64,000 nucleotides of DNA, taken from contig NZ_JAJVCN010000002.1 of the NCBI RefSeq assembly GCF_021390435.2, positions 2,232,001 through 2,296,000 of the forward strand. The letters run 5' to 3'. The notes under the pieces were generated by a model. That model saw nothing but the letters and a program-made list of their open reading frames with translations, made no database searches and was not told the DNA's origin. The number at the start of each line of letters is the position of its first letter. Position 1 is the first letter of the stretch. Shown one piece after another: positions 1-8,238 of the stretch. The stretch is from Kibdelosporangium philippinense. Lineage in GTDB: Bacteria > Actinomycetota > Actinomycetes > Mycobacteriales > Pseudonocardiaceae. Both the position numbers and the translations under genes were made by a program.

Positions 1-1
1 T

Positions 2-1234
2 CGGTTGCCGTTGTCCCGGCTCGCTGTCTTGCGGGCGACCGTGGCCGCGGGCGTGCGTGTCGCGGGGGATTTCCGGGAGTACCGCAAGAACCTGGACTCG
101 TTGGTTTCGGCGAACCCGGCGCGGTGTTCTTCCTTGCGTGCCAAGATCTCCGCGGCTTGTTCGGTGTCCTCGCTCGCCGCGCTGTGGCACTCCGATATTG
201 CTGACCTACTGCTTGCTTGCCGGACGTTCGACGCGGGTGCGCGCCAGGCTTCCGCGGCGCGGTTCGGAGTGAAACTGTCCGAACTGGTCGGTCCCGCCGA
301 CGCGGCGCTGCTGCTGTCCGGGCTGCACACGTCGTCGGATGAACTGGTCAGCCTCGGCCCGATGATCGGCCTTGCGCGGCTGCGGCGCGGCGAGATCACC
401 ACGGACGAGTACATGCAGGCGTGGGGGCATCGCGGCCATGACGAGTTCGAGGTCTCGGTGCCGCGCTCGGGCGAGGACCCCGCGTGGATCAAGCGCTTGC
501 TCGACGGCATGACCGGGTCGCCGGAGGAACTCCTTGCCAGGCAGGCGGAATCTCGTGCAGCGGCCTGGGAACGATTGAAGGCAGCACATCCACGGAAGGC
601 TCAGGGGATCTCGCGGCAGCTGGCGAAGGCGGCGGCTTCGGCCCGCAAACGTGAACGTGCCCGCTCGGAGTTCGCCCGGTCCTTCTGGGTGTTCCGGGCC
701 TTCATCCTGCGCGCGAGCGAACTGACCGGCCATGACCTGTTCTTCCTGCCGTTCACCGAGATCGTCACGGTGCTGGAAGGTGCGACCGAGCCGCTGGAAG
801 CGATCCCAGCCCGGCGCGCGGCGTACGAGTACTACTCGGCGCTGCCGCCGTACCCGACCTTGATCCGCGGCCGCTTCGACCCGGCGCACTGGTCATCGGA
901 AGACGACTCGTCCGAGATCAAGGGCTTCCCAGGCGTTCCAGGGGTGGTCGAAGGGGTGGCCAGGGTCGTGTCCACAGTGGAAGAGGCCGAGTCATTGCGG
1001 GACGGTGAAATCTTGGTGACAACCGTGACCAACATCGGCTGGACACCCTTGTTCCCGCGCGCGGCCGCCGTGGTCACCGACATCGGGGCGCCACTGTCGC
1101 ACGCCGCGATCGTGGCCCGCGAGCTGGGCATCCCGGCCGTGGTCGGCTGCGGCAACGCCACGAACCTGCTGTCCACAGGCGACCACATCCGGGTCGACGG
1201 CGGCAAGGGCACCGTCAGTCTGGTTGTGCCGTGA
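2..1234 (+). CDS. PEP-utilising enzyme (PEP synthase / rifampin phosphotransferase-like), C-terminal part
   Basis: The open frame runs in from the left edge, so the N-terminal part lies outside the window. The last ~90 residues are a PEP-utilising mobile (phosphohistidine) domain. It has the hallmark LSHAAIVARELGIPAVVG, in which the His is the swivelling catalytic residue, and a TNIGWTPLFPRAAAVVTDIGAPLSHA context. Preceding residues resemble the linker of PEP synthase-like and rifampin phosphotransferase-like proteins. No ATP-grasp domain is visible because the 5' part is missing. The family transfers phosphate through the swivelling His; the acceptor here is unknown. The gene converges on the TetR gene, and its stop codon lies inside an inverted repeat. 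The domain call is firm; the substrate is not. Confidence 0.85.
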   Translation, partial: RLPLSRLAVLRATVAAGVRVAGDFREYRKNLDSLVSANPARCSSLRAKISAACSVSSLAALWHSDIADLLLACRTFDAGARQASAARFGVKLSELVGPADAALLLSGLHTSSDELVSLGPMIGLARLRRGEITTDEYMQAWGHRGHDEFEVSVPRSGEDPAWIKRLLDGMTGSPEELLARQAESRAAAWERLKAAHPRKAQGISRQLAKAAASARKRERARSEFARSFWVFRAFILRASELTGHDLFFLPFTEIVTVLEGATEPLEAIPARRAAYEYYSALPPYPTLIRGRFDPAHWSSEDDSSEIKGFPGVPGVVEGVARVVSTVEEAESLRDGEILVTTVTNIGWTPLFPRAAAVVTDIGAPLSHAAIVARELGIPAVVGCGNATNLLSTGDHIRVDGGKGTVSLVVP

Positions 1235-1307
1235 AGGTCACCCTGGCGGCGTTAGACGCGTGAGGGCCTCCCTTGACGCGTTGGATGCCGCCAAGTGGCC
1301 TTCACGG
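1229..1307. terminator. Imperfect inverted repeat between convergent genes
   Basis: The arm CCGTGAAGGTCACC...GGCGGC is mirrored by GCCGCCAAGTGGCCTTCACGG about 30 bases later, with several mismatches. It overlaps the stop codon of the PEP-utilising enzyme and precedes the TetR 3' end, the usual position of a bidirectional terminator. There is no T-tract, as is common in high-GC actinomycetes. Confidence 0.5.
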
Positions 1308-1958
1308 CATTGTGGTCAGATCTGCTGGCCGCGCAGGAAATCCTCGATGATCTGGCGCAGCGTTGGCTCGAAATCCAGCCAGGCATGCTCGAGGTCGGGC
1401 ATCTCCCGGTAGAGCTGCGCCAGCGTGTCGGGGGTTGGCCAGCTGGTGCAGGTTCGCGGCCACCGCCGTGATCGTGGCCATCAGGTGCAGCAGGGCCTTG
1501 TCGTCGAGGGACGGCAGGATCCGTTGGACGTCGGCGAGGATGTCGTAGATCGCGGGCATGATCGCGAGCTTGTACTCGCGAACCGACTCAAGCGGCACGG
1601 TTCGTTCGAGGTTGAGCCCGACGTGCGCGATCAGGTCGCAGAACAGTGGGCGGGCGGCCAGCGTCTCGGCGACGACGCTGGCGATCTGCTCGACCGAGTC
1701 GGCGTCTGCCAGGCCCTCGCGCATCGCGGCGGACCAGTCCAGCCAGTCCGCCGCGGCGATCTTCAGATAGATCTCGTCGCGCGTGGAGAAGTACTTCAGC
1801 AAGGCCGACTTGTGCATGCCGACCTCGGCCGCGATGTCGGCGAGGCTGGTGTCGCGCACGCTGTCACGCTCGGCGAGAGCACGCGCGGCACTCAGGATCG
1901 CGTCGTAACGCTGCTGTTTCTGTTCAGGGCGGCGCGCCCGCTGGAACTCCTGCGCCAT
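1302..1958 (-). CDS. TetR-family transcriptional regulator with a 3' frameshift
   Basis: The N-terminus (about residues 15-65) is a TetR helix-turn-helix: ILSAARALAERD, TSLADIAAEVGMHKSALLKYFSTRDEIYLK. The ligand-binding half is all-helical. Near residue 175 the frame leaves family-like sequence after LHQLAN. Omitting one C from the C5 run (G5 at 1430-1434 on the + strand) restores a plausible tail, PDTLAQLYREMPDLEHAWLD...DFLRGQQI, ending at 1316. The literal frame instead runs on to 1302 with a low-quality tail. Either a sequencing error or a recent frameshift is possible. The ligand is unknown. The adjacent xanthine dehydrogenase remnant on the same strand may once have been its target. Confidence 0.85.
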   Translation of the reverse strand: MAQEFQRARRPEQKQQRYDAILSAARALAERDSVRDTSLADIAAEVGMHKSALLKYFSTRDEIYLKIAAADWLDWSAAMREGLADADSVEQIASVVAETLAARPLFCDLIAHVGLNLERTVPLESVREYKLAIMPAIYDILADVQRILPSLDDKALLHLMATITAVAANLHQLANPRHAGAALPGDARPRACLAGFRANAAPDHRGFPARPADLTTMP

Positions 1959-1968
1959 ACGTCCATCA

Positions 1969-2608
1969 TCACAGCAGCTTGTCGAGCGTTATCGGCAGGT
2001 CACGGACACGCTTGCCGGTCGCGTGGAACACGGCGTTGGCCACGGCGGCGGCCACCCCGACGATGCCCAGCAACCCGAGAGGCATGTTCGGATCCGGCTC
2101 GCCCAGCCAGTGCACGTCGATCCGCGGGACGTCCGCGTGCACGGGAACGTGGTACTCGCTCAGGCTCGGGTTCATGATCCGGCCGTTGCGCGGGTCGACC
2201 AGCGACTCCTCGGACAGCGCCATGCCCAGTCCCATCACGATGCCGCCACGCAGCTGGCTCGCGGTGGTCTTGGCGTTGATCACGGTGCCGACGTCGAACG
2301 CGCCGACGAACCGGGAGATCCGGATCTCGCCGGTGTCCCGATCCACCCTGACCTCGCAGAAATGCGCGCGAAGGCCTCACGCAGCATGCGGTGGCCGATC
2401 CTCTTGCCACTAATCGGGTTACGCGCGGGCTGGTTGCGCATCCGCAGCTCGACGGGGTCCATGTCCAGCTTGTAGGCGAGTTCGTCCATCGCCGACTCCA
2501 GCGCGAACGACCCGATCGCCTCGCCCGGCGCCCGCATGATCGTGTTCGACAGCATGTCGAGCGTGACCATGTTCTGCTGCGTGTGCATGTTCTTGGCGTC
2601 GTACAACA
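1969..2608 (-). pseudogene. Xanthine dehydrogenase / aldehyde oxidase molybdenum-binding subunit, remnant
   Basis: Two frame-separated pieces belong to the C-terminal part of a molybdopterin-binding subunit. The upstream piece (2606-2380) has LYDAKNMHTQQNM and TIMRAPGEAIGSFALESAMDELA, the conserved RAPG region. The downstream piece (about 2360-1969) has VDRDTGEIRISRFVGAFDVGTVINAKT and SQLRGGIVMGLGMALSEE. They are joined out of frame near 2360-2380, where the intervening residues are also missing. The 5' two thirds of the gene are absent: homology stops at about 2608, where an oppositely oriented permease fragment begins. No functional enzyme can be made. Confidence 0.85.
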
Positions 2609-3274
2609 GTTTTCGGCGCGATCATGGCGGTGTTCGTCGCCGCGCCACTGGTCAGCCGCGAATACGAGAACAGGACCCATCTTTTCGCGTGGACACAGGA
2701 TGTCCGCCCGCGGCGGTGGCTGGCTGGCCAAGTGTTGTTCCTTGGCGGGATCGCTGTCGTGTTCTCGGCAGTGCTCGGCGTGCTGGTCATCAACCTGCTC
2801 AGTGAACTCAAGATGGCCATGGGGACGGCGTTCTTCCCGATCGCGCCGTTCGCCGCGGAGTCCTTTGACGCCAGCGTGCCGCTTCTGATCGGGCATACCC
2901 TGTTCGGCTTCGCGTTGGGTCTGGCTTTCAGTGTGCTGACCCGAAACAGTTTGCTGTCAATGGGCCTCACGCTCGTCGGTTTCGTCGGTACGCGCATGTT
3001 CGCCGTCTATTTCCTGCGGGAGCGGTATTTGCCGCCGATCCGGACGTCGCGTGCGGACGGGCCAGGGCCGTATGTCTACCAAGTGCCTTGGGACGGTCGT
3101 CGGGTGGACAGCGGCGTGGAATACGTGAACGGCGTGCCCGGGCATTTCGCTGAATTCCAGACAGCCGACCGGCTTGGCACCTTCCAGTGGATCGAAGCGG
3201 GACTGTTCACCGTTGTCGCCGTTGCCTTGTTCGCCTTCGCTTTCTGGTGGGCCGGTCGTCTTCGTCGAGTGTGA
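2609..3274 (+). pseudogene. ABC-2-type transporter permease, 5'-truncated
   Basis: The frame encodes MAVFVAAPLVSREYENRTHLFAWTQ, matching the part of ABC-2-like permeases just after the first membrane helices (APLVxREYExxTxxxxWTQ). Several hydrophobic segments follow (GQVLFLGGIAVVFSAVLGVLVI, LTLVGFVGTRMFAVYFL, and a C-terminal helix near 3200-3260). In-frame homology continues upstream of the ATG at 2624 (TVFGAIM) and stops at about 2609. There it abuts the truncated dehydrogenase remnant on the other strand. No ATPase partner is nearby. It is unlikely to be functional. Confidence 0.75.
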
Positions 3275-3325
3275 CCCCGGCATACTTCGTCCCCGAACCG
3301 GGGGATGACTCGCACGGGGGTGCGG

Positions 3326-4618
3326 ATGAACAAGAGATCTTTCACCAAAGGGATCACGGCTTTGGTGGTGGTCGTTGGGGTGATCGCCGCGGTGGTGATC
3401 TTCTGGGGGCGTGACGCGGAGACCGAGACGGTGACACTGCCGAGGCCCGTTAACCCGCCCACGTTCCACTTCGCCGACGGCACCGCGCTCGACCCGGCCA
3501 AGCCGCGGGACGATGTGCTGATCAAGAAGGCGATGGCCGAGCTCAATGAAGCAGGGATCAGCGAGGACGAGCTGTACAAGAACGGTTATACGATCGAGCT
3601 GACCGTCGATCCGAAGGCGCAGCAGCTCGCCGAGGCGGCGGTCGCCGAGGCCCGCGCCGGGCAACCCGGCACCCTGCGTTCCGCTTTGGTCGCGGTGGAG
3701 CCGAAAACCGGCCGGATCGTCGCGTACATGGGCTATCAGGGAGAGAAGCAGGGGATCGACTACGCTCGCAGCTGGCAAAACCCGGGCACGGCGTTCACGC
3801 CCTTCGCCCTGGTCGCCTTTCTGCACAAGGGGAAACGCCTCGACGCGACGTACAACGGCCACACCGAACGGAAGTTCGGCGGCGTCACCATCAACAACGC
3901 CCAGGGCAGCAACTGCGGCGAGCAGTGCACGGTCGCCGAGGCGATGAGGATTTCCAACAACACGGTCTTCGCGGACATCGCCTTCAACGAGACTGGCCTC
4001 AAGGCAGTGGCCACGGCTGCGATCGAAGCGGGCATCCCGGCGAACATCGGCCCGCAGAACATTCCGCTGGAAACTAACCCGGACATCAACATCGTGCTCG
4101 GCGGCGGCAAGTATGTCGCCAGGCCGGTCGACATGGCCGGTGCGTACGCGACCTTCGCGGCGAACGGCGCCAAGCGTGCGCCGCACATCGTCGCCACGGT
4201 CAAGGTCTCTTCGGACGGCGACAAACTGGTGTGGTCCGGAGATGAATCCACCGTCGCCAAGCCCGCGTTCTCCCGGTCTGACGTGAGTGAGAACGCCAAG
4301 ATCGCCCGTACCGTCACCGAATCGCTGCTGCCAGCAGGCCTGCCGTGCGCCGAGAACCGGCCGTGTGCAAGCAAACCAGGCGACCACGGCTGTTCGCTCA
4401 CGCAAAAGACGACGAACGAAGACAGTTGCGCGGCCTGGATGACCGGCTACACCCCGCAGATCTCGACCGCGGTGTGGTTCGGCAGTGACGACAACTCGGC
4501 GTTGAAGGACAAGACGGGCGCGGCCGTGACCGGCAAGGGCCTGCCCGGCCAGGTCTGGCAGCGGTTCATGAACGACTACCTCAAGGGCAAGCCCGTCGAG
4601 CAGTTCCCGCCACTCTAA
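3326..4618 (+). CDS. Penicillin-binding-protein-like transpeptidase homologue with degenerate catalytic motifs
   Basis: This is a 430-residue protein with one N-terminal membrane helix (about residues 9-27) and an extracytoplasmic PBP transpeptidase fold. Landmarks include SALVAVEPKTGRIVAYMG, VAEAMRISNNTVFA and AAWMTGYTPQISTAVWFG. The active-site SxxK is replaced: PGTAFTPF at residues 153-160 has Thr155 and Thr158 where Ser and Lys are expected. The KTG triad is KTTN (361-364). Only the SxN motif (Ser210-Asn212) survives. No glycosyltransferase domain is present. It is probably a non-catalytic, possibly beta-lactam- or peptidoglycan-sensing, PBP homologue. Start chosen at the ATG preceded by a G-rich stretch rather than the ATG at 3305. 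The 3' end overlaps the convergent DUF4429 gene by four bases. Confidence 0.8.
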   Translation: MNKRSFTKGITALVVVVGVIAAVVIFWGRDAETETVTLPRPVNPPTFHFADGTALDPAKPRDDVLIKKAMAELNEAGISEDELYKNGYTIELTVDPKAQQLAEAAVAEARAGQPGTLRSALVAVEPKTGRIVAYMGYQGEKQGIDYARSWQNPGTAFTPFALVAFLHKGKRLDATYNGHTERKFGGVTINNAQGSNCGEQCTVAEAMRISNNTVFADIAFNETGLKAVATAAIEAGIPANIGPQNIPLETNPDINIVLGGGKYVARPVDMAGAYATFAANGAKRAPHIVATVKVSSDGDKLVWSGDESTVAKPAFSRSDVSENAKIARTVTESLLPAGLPCAENRPCASKPGDHGCSLTQKTTNEDSCAAWMTGYTPQISTAVWFGSDDNSALKDKTGAAVTGKGLPGQVWQRFMNDYLKGKPVEQFPPL

Positions 4619-5472
4619 AGACCGAGGAATTTCCGTTTGGCCGCGGCGAACTCCTCATCGGTCAATATCCCTGATTTGTGCAGCTCACCGAGTTCACGCA
4701 GGCGACGGAGCATCGCGTCGGGATCATCGTCGGCCTTGGCCCGTTCAGCCGCCTCGGGCAATTCGCGCGCGGCGGACGGGTGCGGCAGACGGGACAGGAC
4801 GGCGGCGGCGACCAGGACGGTCGTCCCGCCCTCCCGCTGAATTCCCCAGGACAGGCAGTGCCGGTCGTGCTCCGGCGCGACGGCGGCCGTGTCGGTTTTC
4901 GTCCTGAACCGCAGGAACCCGTAGCTGACGCCTTTCTGCGGCTGCCATTCCACGCCGGTCACATCGGACAGTGCCAGCTGGACGGGACCAGGCGCGGACT
5001 TGCTGTCCTCGGCCATCCAGCTCCAGTCCAACCGGATCTTTTCGCCGTCGAAGGTCGCGGTCCCATCGCCAGCGGTCGCGGTGATCGGCACACCCTGCGG
5101 TGGCAGCAGATAACTGGTGACGGGAGTCGACGGCACCTGATGGACCATCAGCGCGGTCCGTACGGCTTCGGCGAAGTATTGGCTGGTACCAACCTGGTTG
5201 GCGTCCACGGCGAGCTGGTATGGATCCGCGTTGTCCGACAGGCGGCCTGCCGTGACCTGGTGCAGCGGGTCGGCGCCGTCACGCAGCCGCAATCGCAGCT
5301 TGCCGCCCTTGCGGCCGGGTTCGTAGACGACACTGTTGATCGCTTCGAGGGGAATGGACAGTTCCCCGATCGCCTGCCGCAGTTTGTGCACGCCGCGGCT
5401 ATGGCTTGGCGTGATCCGCAGGGTTTCCAGGTCGAACGTCCACGAACCGTCCTTCCCCAGTACTTCGTCCAT
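4615..5472 (-). CDS. DUF4429 domain protein with C-terminal SHOCT domain
   Basis: The protein shows two DUF4429-type beta-rich repeats (about residues 8-110 and 125-225; WTFDLETLRITPSH and TATFDGEKIRLDWSW). It ends in a SHOCT motif, LRRLRELGELHKSGILTDEEFAAAKRKFLGL. SHOCT is a short, often C-terminal, oligomerisation element. DUF4429 has no assigned enzymatic role and resembles PH-like lipid/protein-binding folds. No signal peptide or membrane segment is seen, so a cytoplasmic location is likely. I chose the ATG at 5472 (MDEVLGKDGSWTF); upstream in-frame sequence up to 5541 is weak. Confidence 0.8.
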   Translation of the reverse strand: MDEVLGKDGSWTFDLETLRITPSHSRGVHKLRQAIGELSIPLEAINSVVYEPGRKGGKLRLRLRDGADPLHQVTAGRLSDNADPYQLAVDANQVGTSQYFAEAVRTALMVHQVPSTPVTSYLLPPQGVPITATAGDGTATFDGEKIRLDWSWMAEDSKSAPGPVQLALSDVTGVEWQPQKGVSYGFLRFRTKTDTAAVAPEHDRHCLSWGIQREGGTTVLVAAAVLSRLPHPSAARELPEAAERAKADDDPDAMLRRLRELGELHKSGILTDEEFAAAKRKFLGL

Positions 5473-5525
5473 GGCAAAACCATGCCATGCTGTGGACGCG
5501 GCACTCGGGACCGGGGGTTCAAGGG

Positions 5526-6052
5526 ATGCTACTGCTGGCAATCACCGCGCTGACCGCGAGCTTGCTGACCGTGGACACGTCCAAGGTGTCCGGGCCGTCG
5601 CCGTTCGCGCGGGAATGCAGTGAGGTTCCAGTGATGGCGGCCGGACGTGGAGCACTCCGGTTCAGGTGAGCGCGCAAGCGTTTTCGCCTGCTCTGGCGGT
5701 GCTGCGGGACGGGACGGTCGGGGTGACGTACTACGACTTGCGCGACAACACCTCGGATCCCGCGACTCTGCCAACTCGGTCCTCCCTCGCGACTTCCCGT
5801 GATGGCGTTACCTGGCAGGAGCAGCAGGTCGCGTCGTTCGACTACGCGGGCGCGCCGACGGTCGATCGTCCGGTGAAGTCGCTGTACCTGGGGGACTACC
5901 ACGGTCTGGTGGCCTCGGGTGGCTCGTTCGTCCCGGTGTTCCCCATGGCTGGCAAGGATCAATCGGACATCTTCGCCGCCCGAGTTGCACCGACCGCTGG
6001 GACGACAGGTTTCGAGCGCCATCAATCGCGGGGTTGTGACCGACTGGTCTAG
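5526..6052 (+). pseudogene. Secreted sialidase/BNR-repeat-like protein, internally deleted
   Basis: An N-terminal signal-peptide-like start at 5526 (MLLLAITALTASLLTVDTS) is followed within ~45 codons by a stop. A second frame from 5666 carries the C-terminal part of a BNR/sialidase-like beta-propeller: AQAFSPALAVLRDGTVGVTYYDLRDN, LATSRDGVTWQEQQVA, SLYLGDYHGLVASGGSFVPVF. These proteins are normally 400-500 residues with several Asp-box blades; most of the middle is missing. The final ~20 codons to 6052 look foreign. Likely a dead deletion derivative. Confidence 0.6.
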
Positions 6053-6148
6053 TCCATTACGGTCGAGGGACCCTGCAGATCGGTTTCTGGCGGCGCGAAC
6101 CGGCGGTGGTAACGCCGGTTGCCAGGCTGTGCCCTGGAAGGAGCCGTC

Positions 6149-7204
6149 ATGGCTCGAATGTCCCGTCTGCTGTCCATCGGCGTCGGCCTGCTGCTCGCAG
6201 CCGCCGTGCCCGTTCCCGCGACAGCGAACCCCGTACAGGTCCAGGCGGACGTGTGCGCGGTCAAGTCCAAACCAGCCGGAAAAGTGCTCCAGGGTTACTG
6301 GGAGAACTGGGATGGCGCCTCGAATGGCGTGCACCCGCCGTTCGGCTGGACGCCCATTACCGACGTGCGCATCCGTGACGCCGGATACAACGTCATCAAC
6401 GCCGCGTTCCCGGTGATCCGTTCCGACGGGACCGTGCTGTGGGAAGACGGCATGGACGCGACGGTGAAGGTCGCGACACCCGCGGAGATGTGCGCGGCCA
6501 AGGCCGCTGGCTCGACCATCCTGATGTCCATTGGTGGCGCGACGGCTGGGATCGATCTCAGCTCCGCGACCGTGGCGAACAGGTTCGTGGCCACGATCGT
6601 GCCGATCCTGAAGAAGTACAACTTCGACGGGATCGACATCGACATCGAGACCGGCTTGGTCGGCAGCGGCAACATCAACTCGCTGTCGCCGTCACAGGCC
6701 AACCTGATCCGGATCATCGACGGTGTGCTCGCGCAGATGCCGTCCAACTTCGGCCTCACGATGGCGCCGGAGACCGCGTACGTCACCGGCGGCAGCGTGG
6801 TCTACGGCTCGATCTGGGGTGCGTACCTGCCGATCGTGAAGAAGTACGCGGACAACGGTCGGCTGTGGTGGCTGAACATGCAGTACTACAACGGAAGCAT
6901 GTACGGCTGCTCCGGTGACTCCTACCAGGCCGGTACTGTGCAAGGGTTCCGTGCGCAGACCGACTGCCTCAACCGTGGCCTTGTCATCCAGGGCACCACG
7001 ATCCGTGTGCCGTACGACAAGCAGGTGCCCGGTTTGCCCGCGCAGCCAGGCGCGGGCGGCGGCTACATGTCCACGAGCCTCGTGTCGCAGGCGTGGACCG
7101 GGTACAACGGCGCCCTCAAGGGCCTGATGACCTGGTCCATCAACTGGGACGGCTCGAAGAGCTGGACGTTCGGCAACAACGTCAAGCGGCTGCAAGGCCG
7201 CTGA
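6149..7204 (+). CDS. Secreted glycoside hydrolase family 18 (chitinase)
   Basis: The 351-residue protein has a Sec signal peptide (MARMSRLLSIGVGLLLAAAV...ATA, cleavage near residue 26) followed by a single GH18 TIM barrel. The catalytic DxxDxDxE motif is FDGIDIDIE (Asp160-Glu167, Glu167 the proton donor). The SxGG motif (ILMSIGG, ~124-130) and the terminal Trp (MTWSINWDG) are also present. No carbohydrate-binding module is attached. It should hydrolyse beta-1,4-N-acetylglucosamine polymers outside the cell. The start follows GAAGGAG with good spacing; the upstream in-frame ATG at 6119 was rejected. A perfect hairpin follows the stop. Confidence 0.93.
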   Translation: MARMSRLLSIGVGLLLAAAVPVPATANPVQVQADVCAVKSKPAGKVLQGYWENWDGASNGVHPPFGWTPITDVRIRDAGYNVINAAFPVIRSDGTVLWEDGMDATVKVATPAEMCAAKAAGSTILMSIGGATAGIDLSSATVANRFVATIVPILKKYNFDGIDIDIETGLVGSGNINSLSPSQANLIRIIDGVLAQMPSNFGLTMAPETAYVTGGSVVYGSIWGAYLPIVKKYADNGRLWWLNMQYYNGSMYGCSGDSYQAGTVQGFRAQTDCLNRGLVIQGTTIRVPYDKQVPGLPAQPGAGGGYMSTSLVSQAWTGYNGALKGLMTWSINWDGSKSWTFGNNVKRLQGR

Positions 7205-7210
7205 AAAACC

Positions 7211-7256
7211 CTCGTGAGTGGTTAGGCGCGTTCTAACGCGCCTAACCACTCACGAG
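7211..7256. repeat. Perfect 22-bp-arm palindrome (CTCGTGAGTGGTTA family), probable bidirectional terminator
   Basis: Arms of 22 bp beginning CTCGTGAGTGGTTAGGCGCG pair perfectly across a 2-base loop. It lies directly after the chitinase stop, and the cobF stop codon (7250-7252) is inside its right arm. It serves both convergent genes. The same core recurs at 8033-8090 and 12399-12442. Confidence 0.85.
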
Positions 7257-8014
7257 TCCTGACCAGGCTGGATGCGGCGCAATAGGTATGTGTCCATGAT
7301 CCATCCTTTGCGCTGCCGTGCTTCGGCGCGCTTGGCCACGATCTCGTCGGCCACTTCGGACAGTTTGCCGCTGATCAGGATCTCGTCAGGGGTCCCGATG
7401 TACGCGCCCCAGTAGATGTCCGCGTCCTGGTATCCGGTGAAAGCAGTGCGTGCGTCGAGCATCACCACCACATCGTCCACATCGGACGGCCAGTGCTCGG
7501 CGAGCCTGCGTCCGGTGGTGATCTGGACCGGTTTGCCCACTTGGTTGAGCGGCACGCGATGCCGTGCGACCAACGCGGACACGCTGCTGATGCCCGGAAT
7601 CACCTCGATGTCCAGCTCGAAGCCGCGGGTCGCGATGTCGTCGAGGATCGCCAGCGTGCTGTCGTAGAGGGTCGGGTCGCCCCAGACCAGGAACGCGCCG
7701 GTCTGTCCGTCGGCAAGCTCGTCGGTGATCATCTGCTGGCAGACGTCCGCGCGGCGCCTGCGCCAGTCGTCCACCGCCTCGACGTACGCGTCGGTTGTCC
7801 GGTCGCGCTCGGGGTCACGGCCGTACACCACTCGGTAGTCGCCGTCGGGGGCGTACCGCCGCAGGATCTCCTCCCGCAGGTCGACCAGTTCCTGCTTGAC
7901 CTCACCCTTGTCCAGCACGAAGAACACATCGACCTGGCGCAGCGCGGTGACCGCCTGCATGGTGATGTGCTCAGGGTCGCCAGCACCGACACCGATCACG
8001 AGAATCCTTCGCAT
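7250..8014 (-). CDS. cobF: Precorrin-6A synthase (deacetylating), CobF
   Basis: CobF catalyses C-1 methylation with loss of the acetyl side chain of precorrin-5 in aerobic cobalamin synthesis, using S-adenosylmethionine. The protein is a tetrapyrrole methylase: N-terminal ILVIGVGAGDPEHITMQAVTALRQVDVFFVLDKG (family GxGxGDxxxlT motif) and GAFLVWGDPTLYDSTLAIL mid-protein. Length (~254 aa) fits CobF. No other cob gene is adjacent, which is common for cobF in actinomycetes. GGGAG lies ~10 bases before the ATG at 8014, favouring it over the ATG at 8023. The stop is embedded in a palindrome. Confidence 0.92.
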   Translation of the reverse strand: MRRILVIGVGAGDPEHITMQAVTALRQVDVFFVLDKGEVKQELVDLREEILRRYAPDGDYRVVYGRDPERDRTTDAYVEAVDDWRRRRADVCQQMITDELADGQTGAFLVWGDPTLYDSTLAILDDIATRGFELDIEVIPGISSVSALVARHRVPLNQVGKPVQITTGRRLAEHWPSDVDDVVVMLDARTAFTGYQDADIYWGAYIGTPDEILISGKLSEVADEIVAKRAEARQRKGWIMDTYLLRRIQPGQDS

Positions 8015-8032
8015 GCCAGCCATTCTCCCAGC

Positions 8033-8090
8033 TCACCCCTCGTGAGTGGTTATCAGTGTTAGAACGCGGCCAACCACTCACGAGGGGTGA
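8033..8090. repeat. Inverted repeat, CTCGTGAGTGGTTA family (19-bp perfect arms)
   Basis: Arms TCACCCCTCGTGAGTGGTT and its exact complement are separated by a 20-base loop. It lies upstream of cobF and upstream of the ScyD-like gene, so here it sits between divergent genes and cannot be a terminator for either. Confidence 0.85.
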
Positions 8091-8238
8091 CCTTGGCTAG
8101 GCCGGTTGGCTTGGGGTGTCTGAAAGGCCTTCTCGGCTGTCCCTTCCGGACATTCATTCACAACGTGCTACGGGACTAGCGTTCTTGCCGAGTCGCGGCA
8201 GCCAACTGTCCGAAATAGACTCAATTGGGGAGGTCGGG

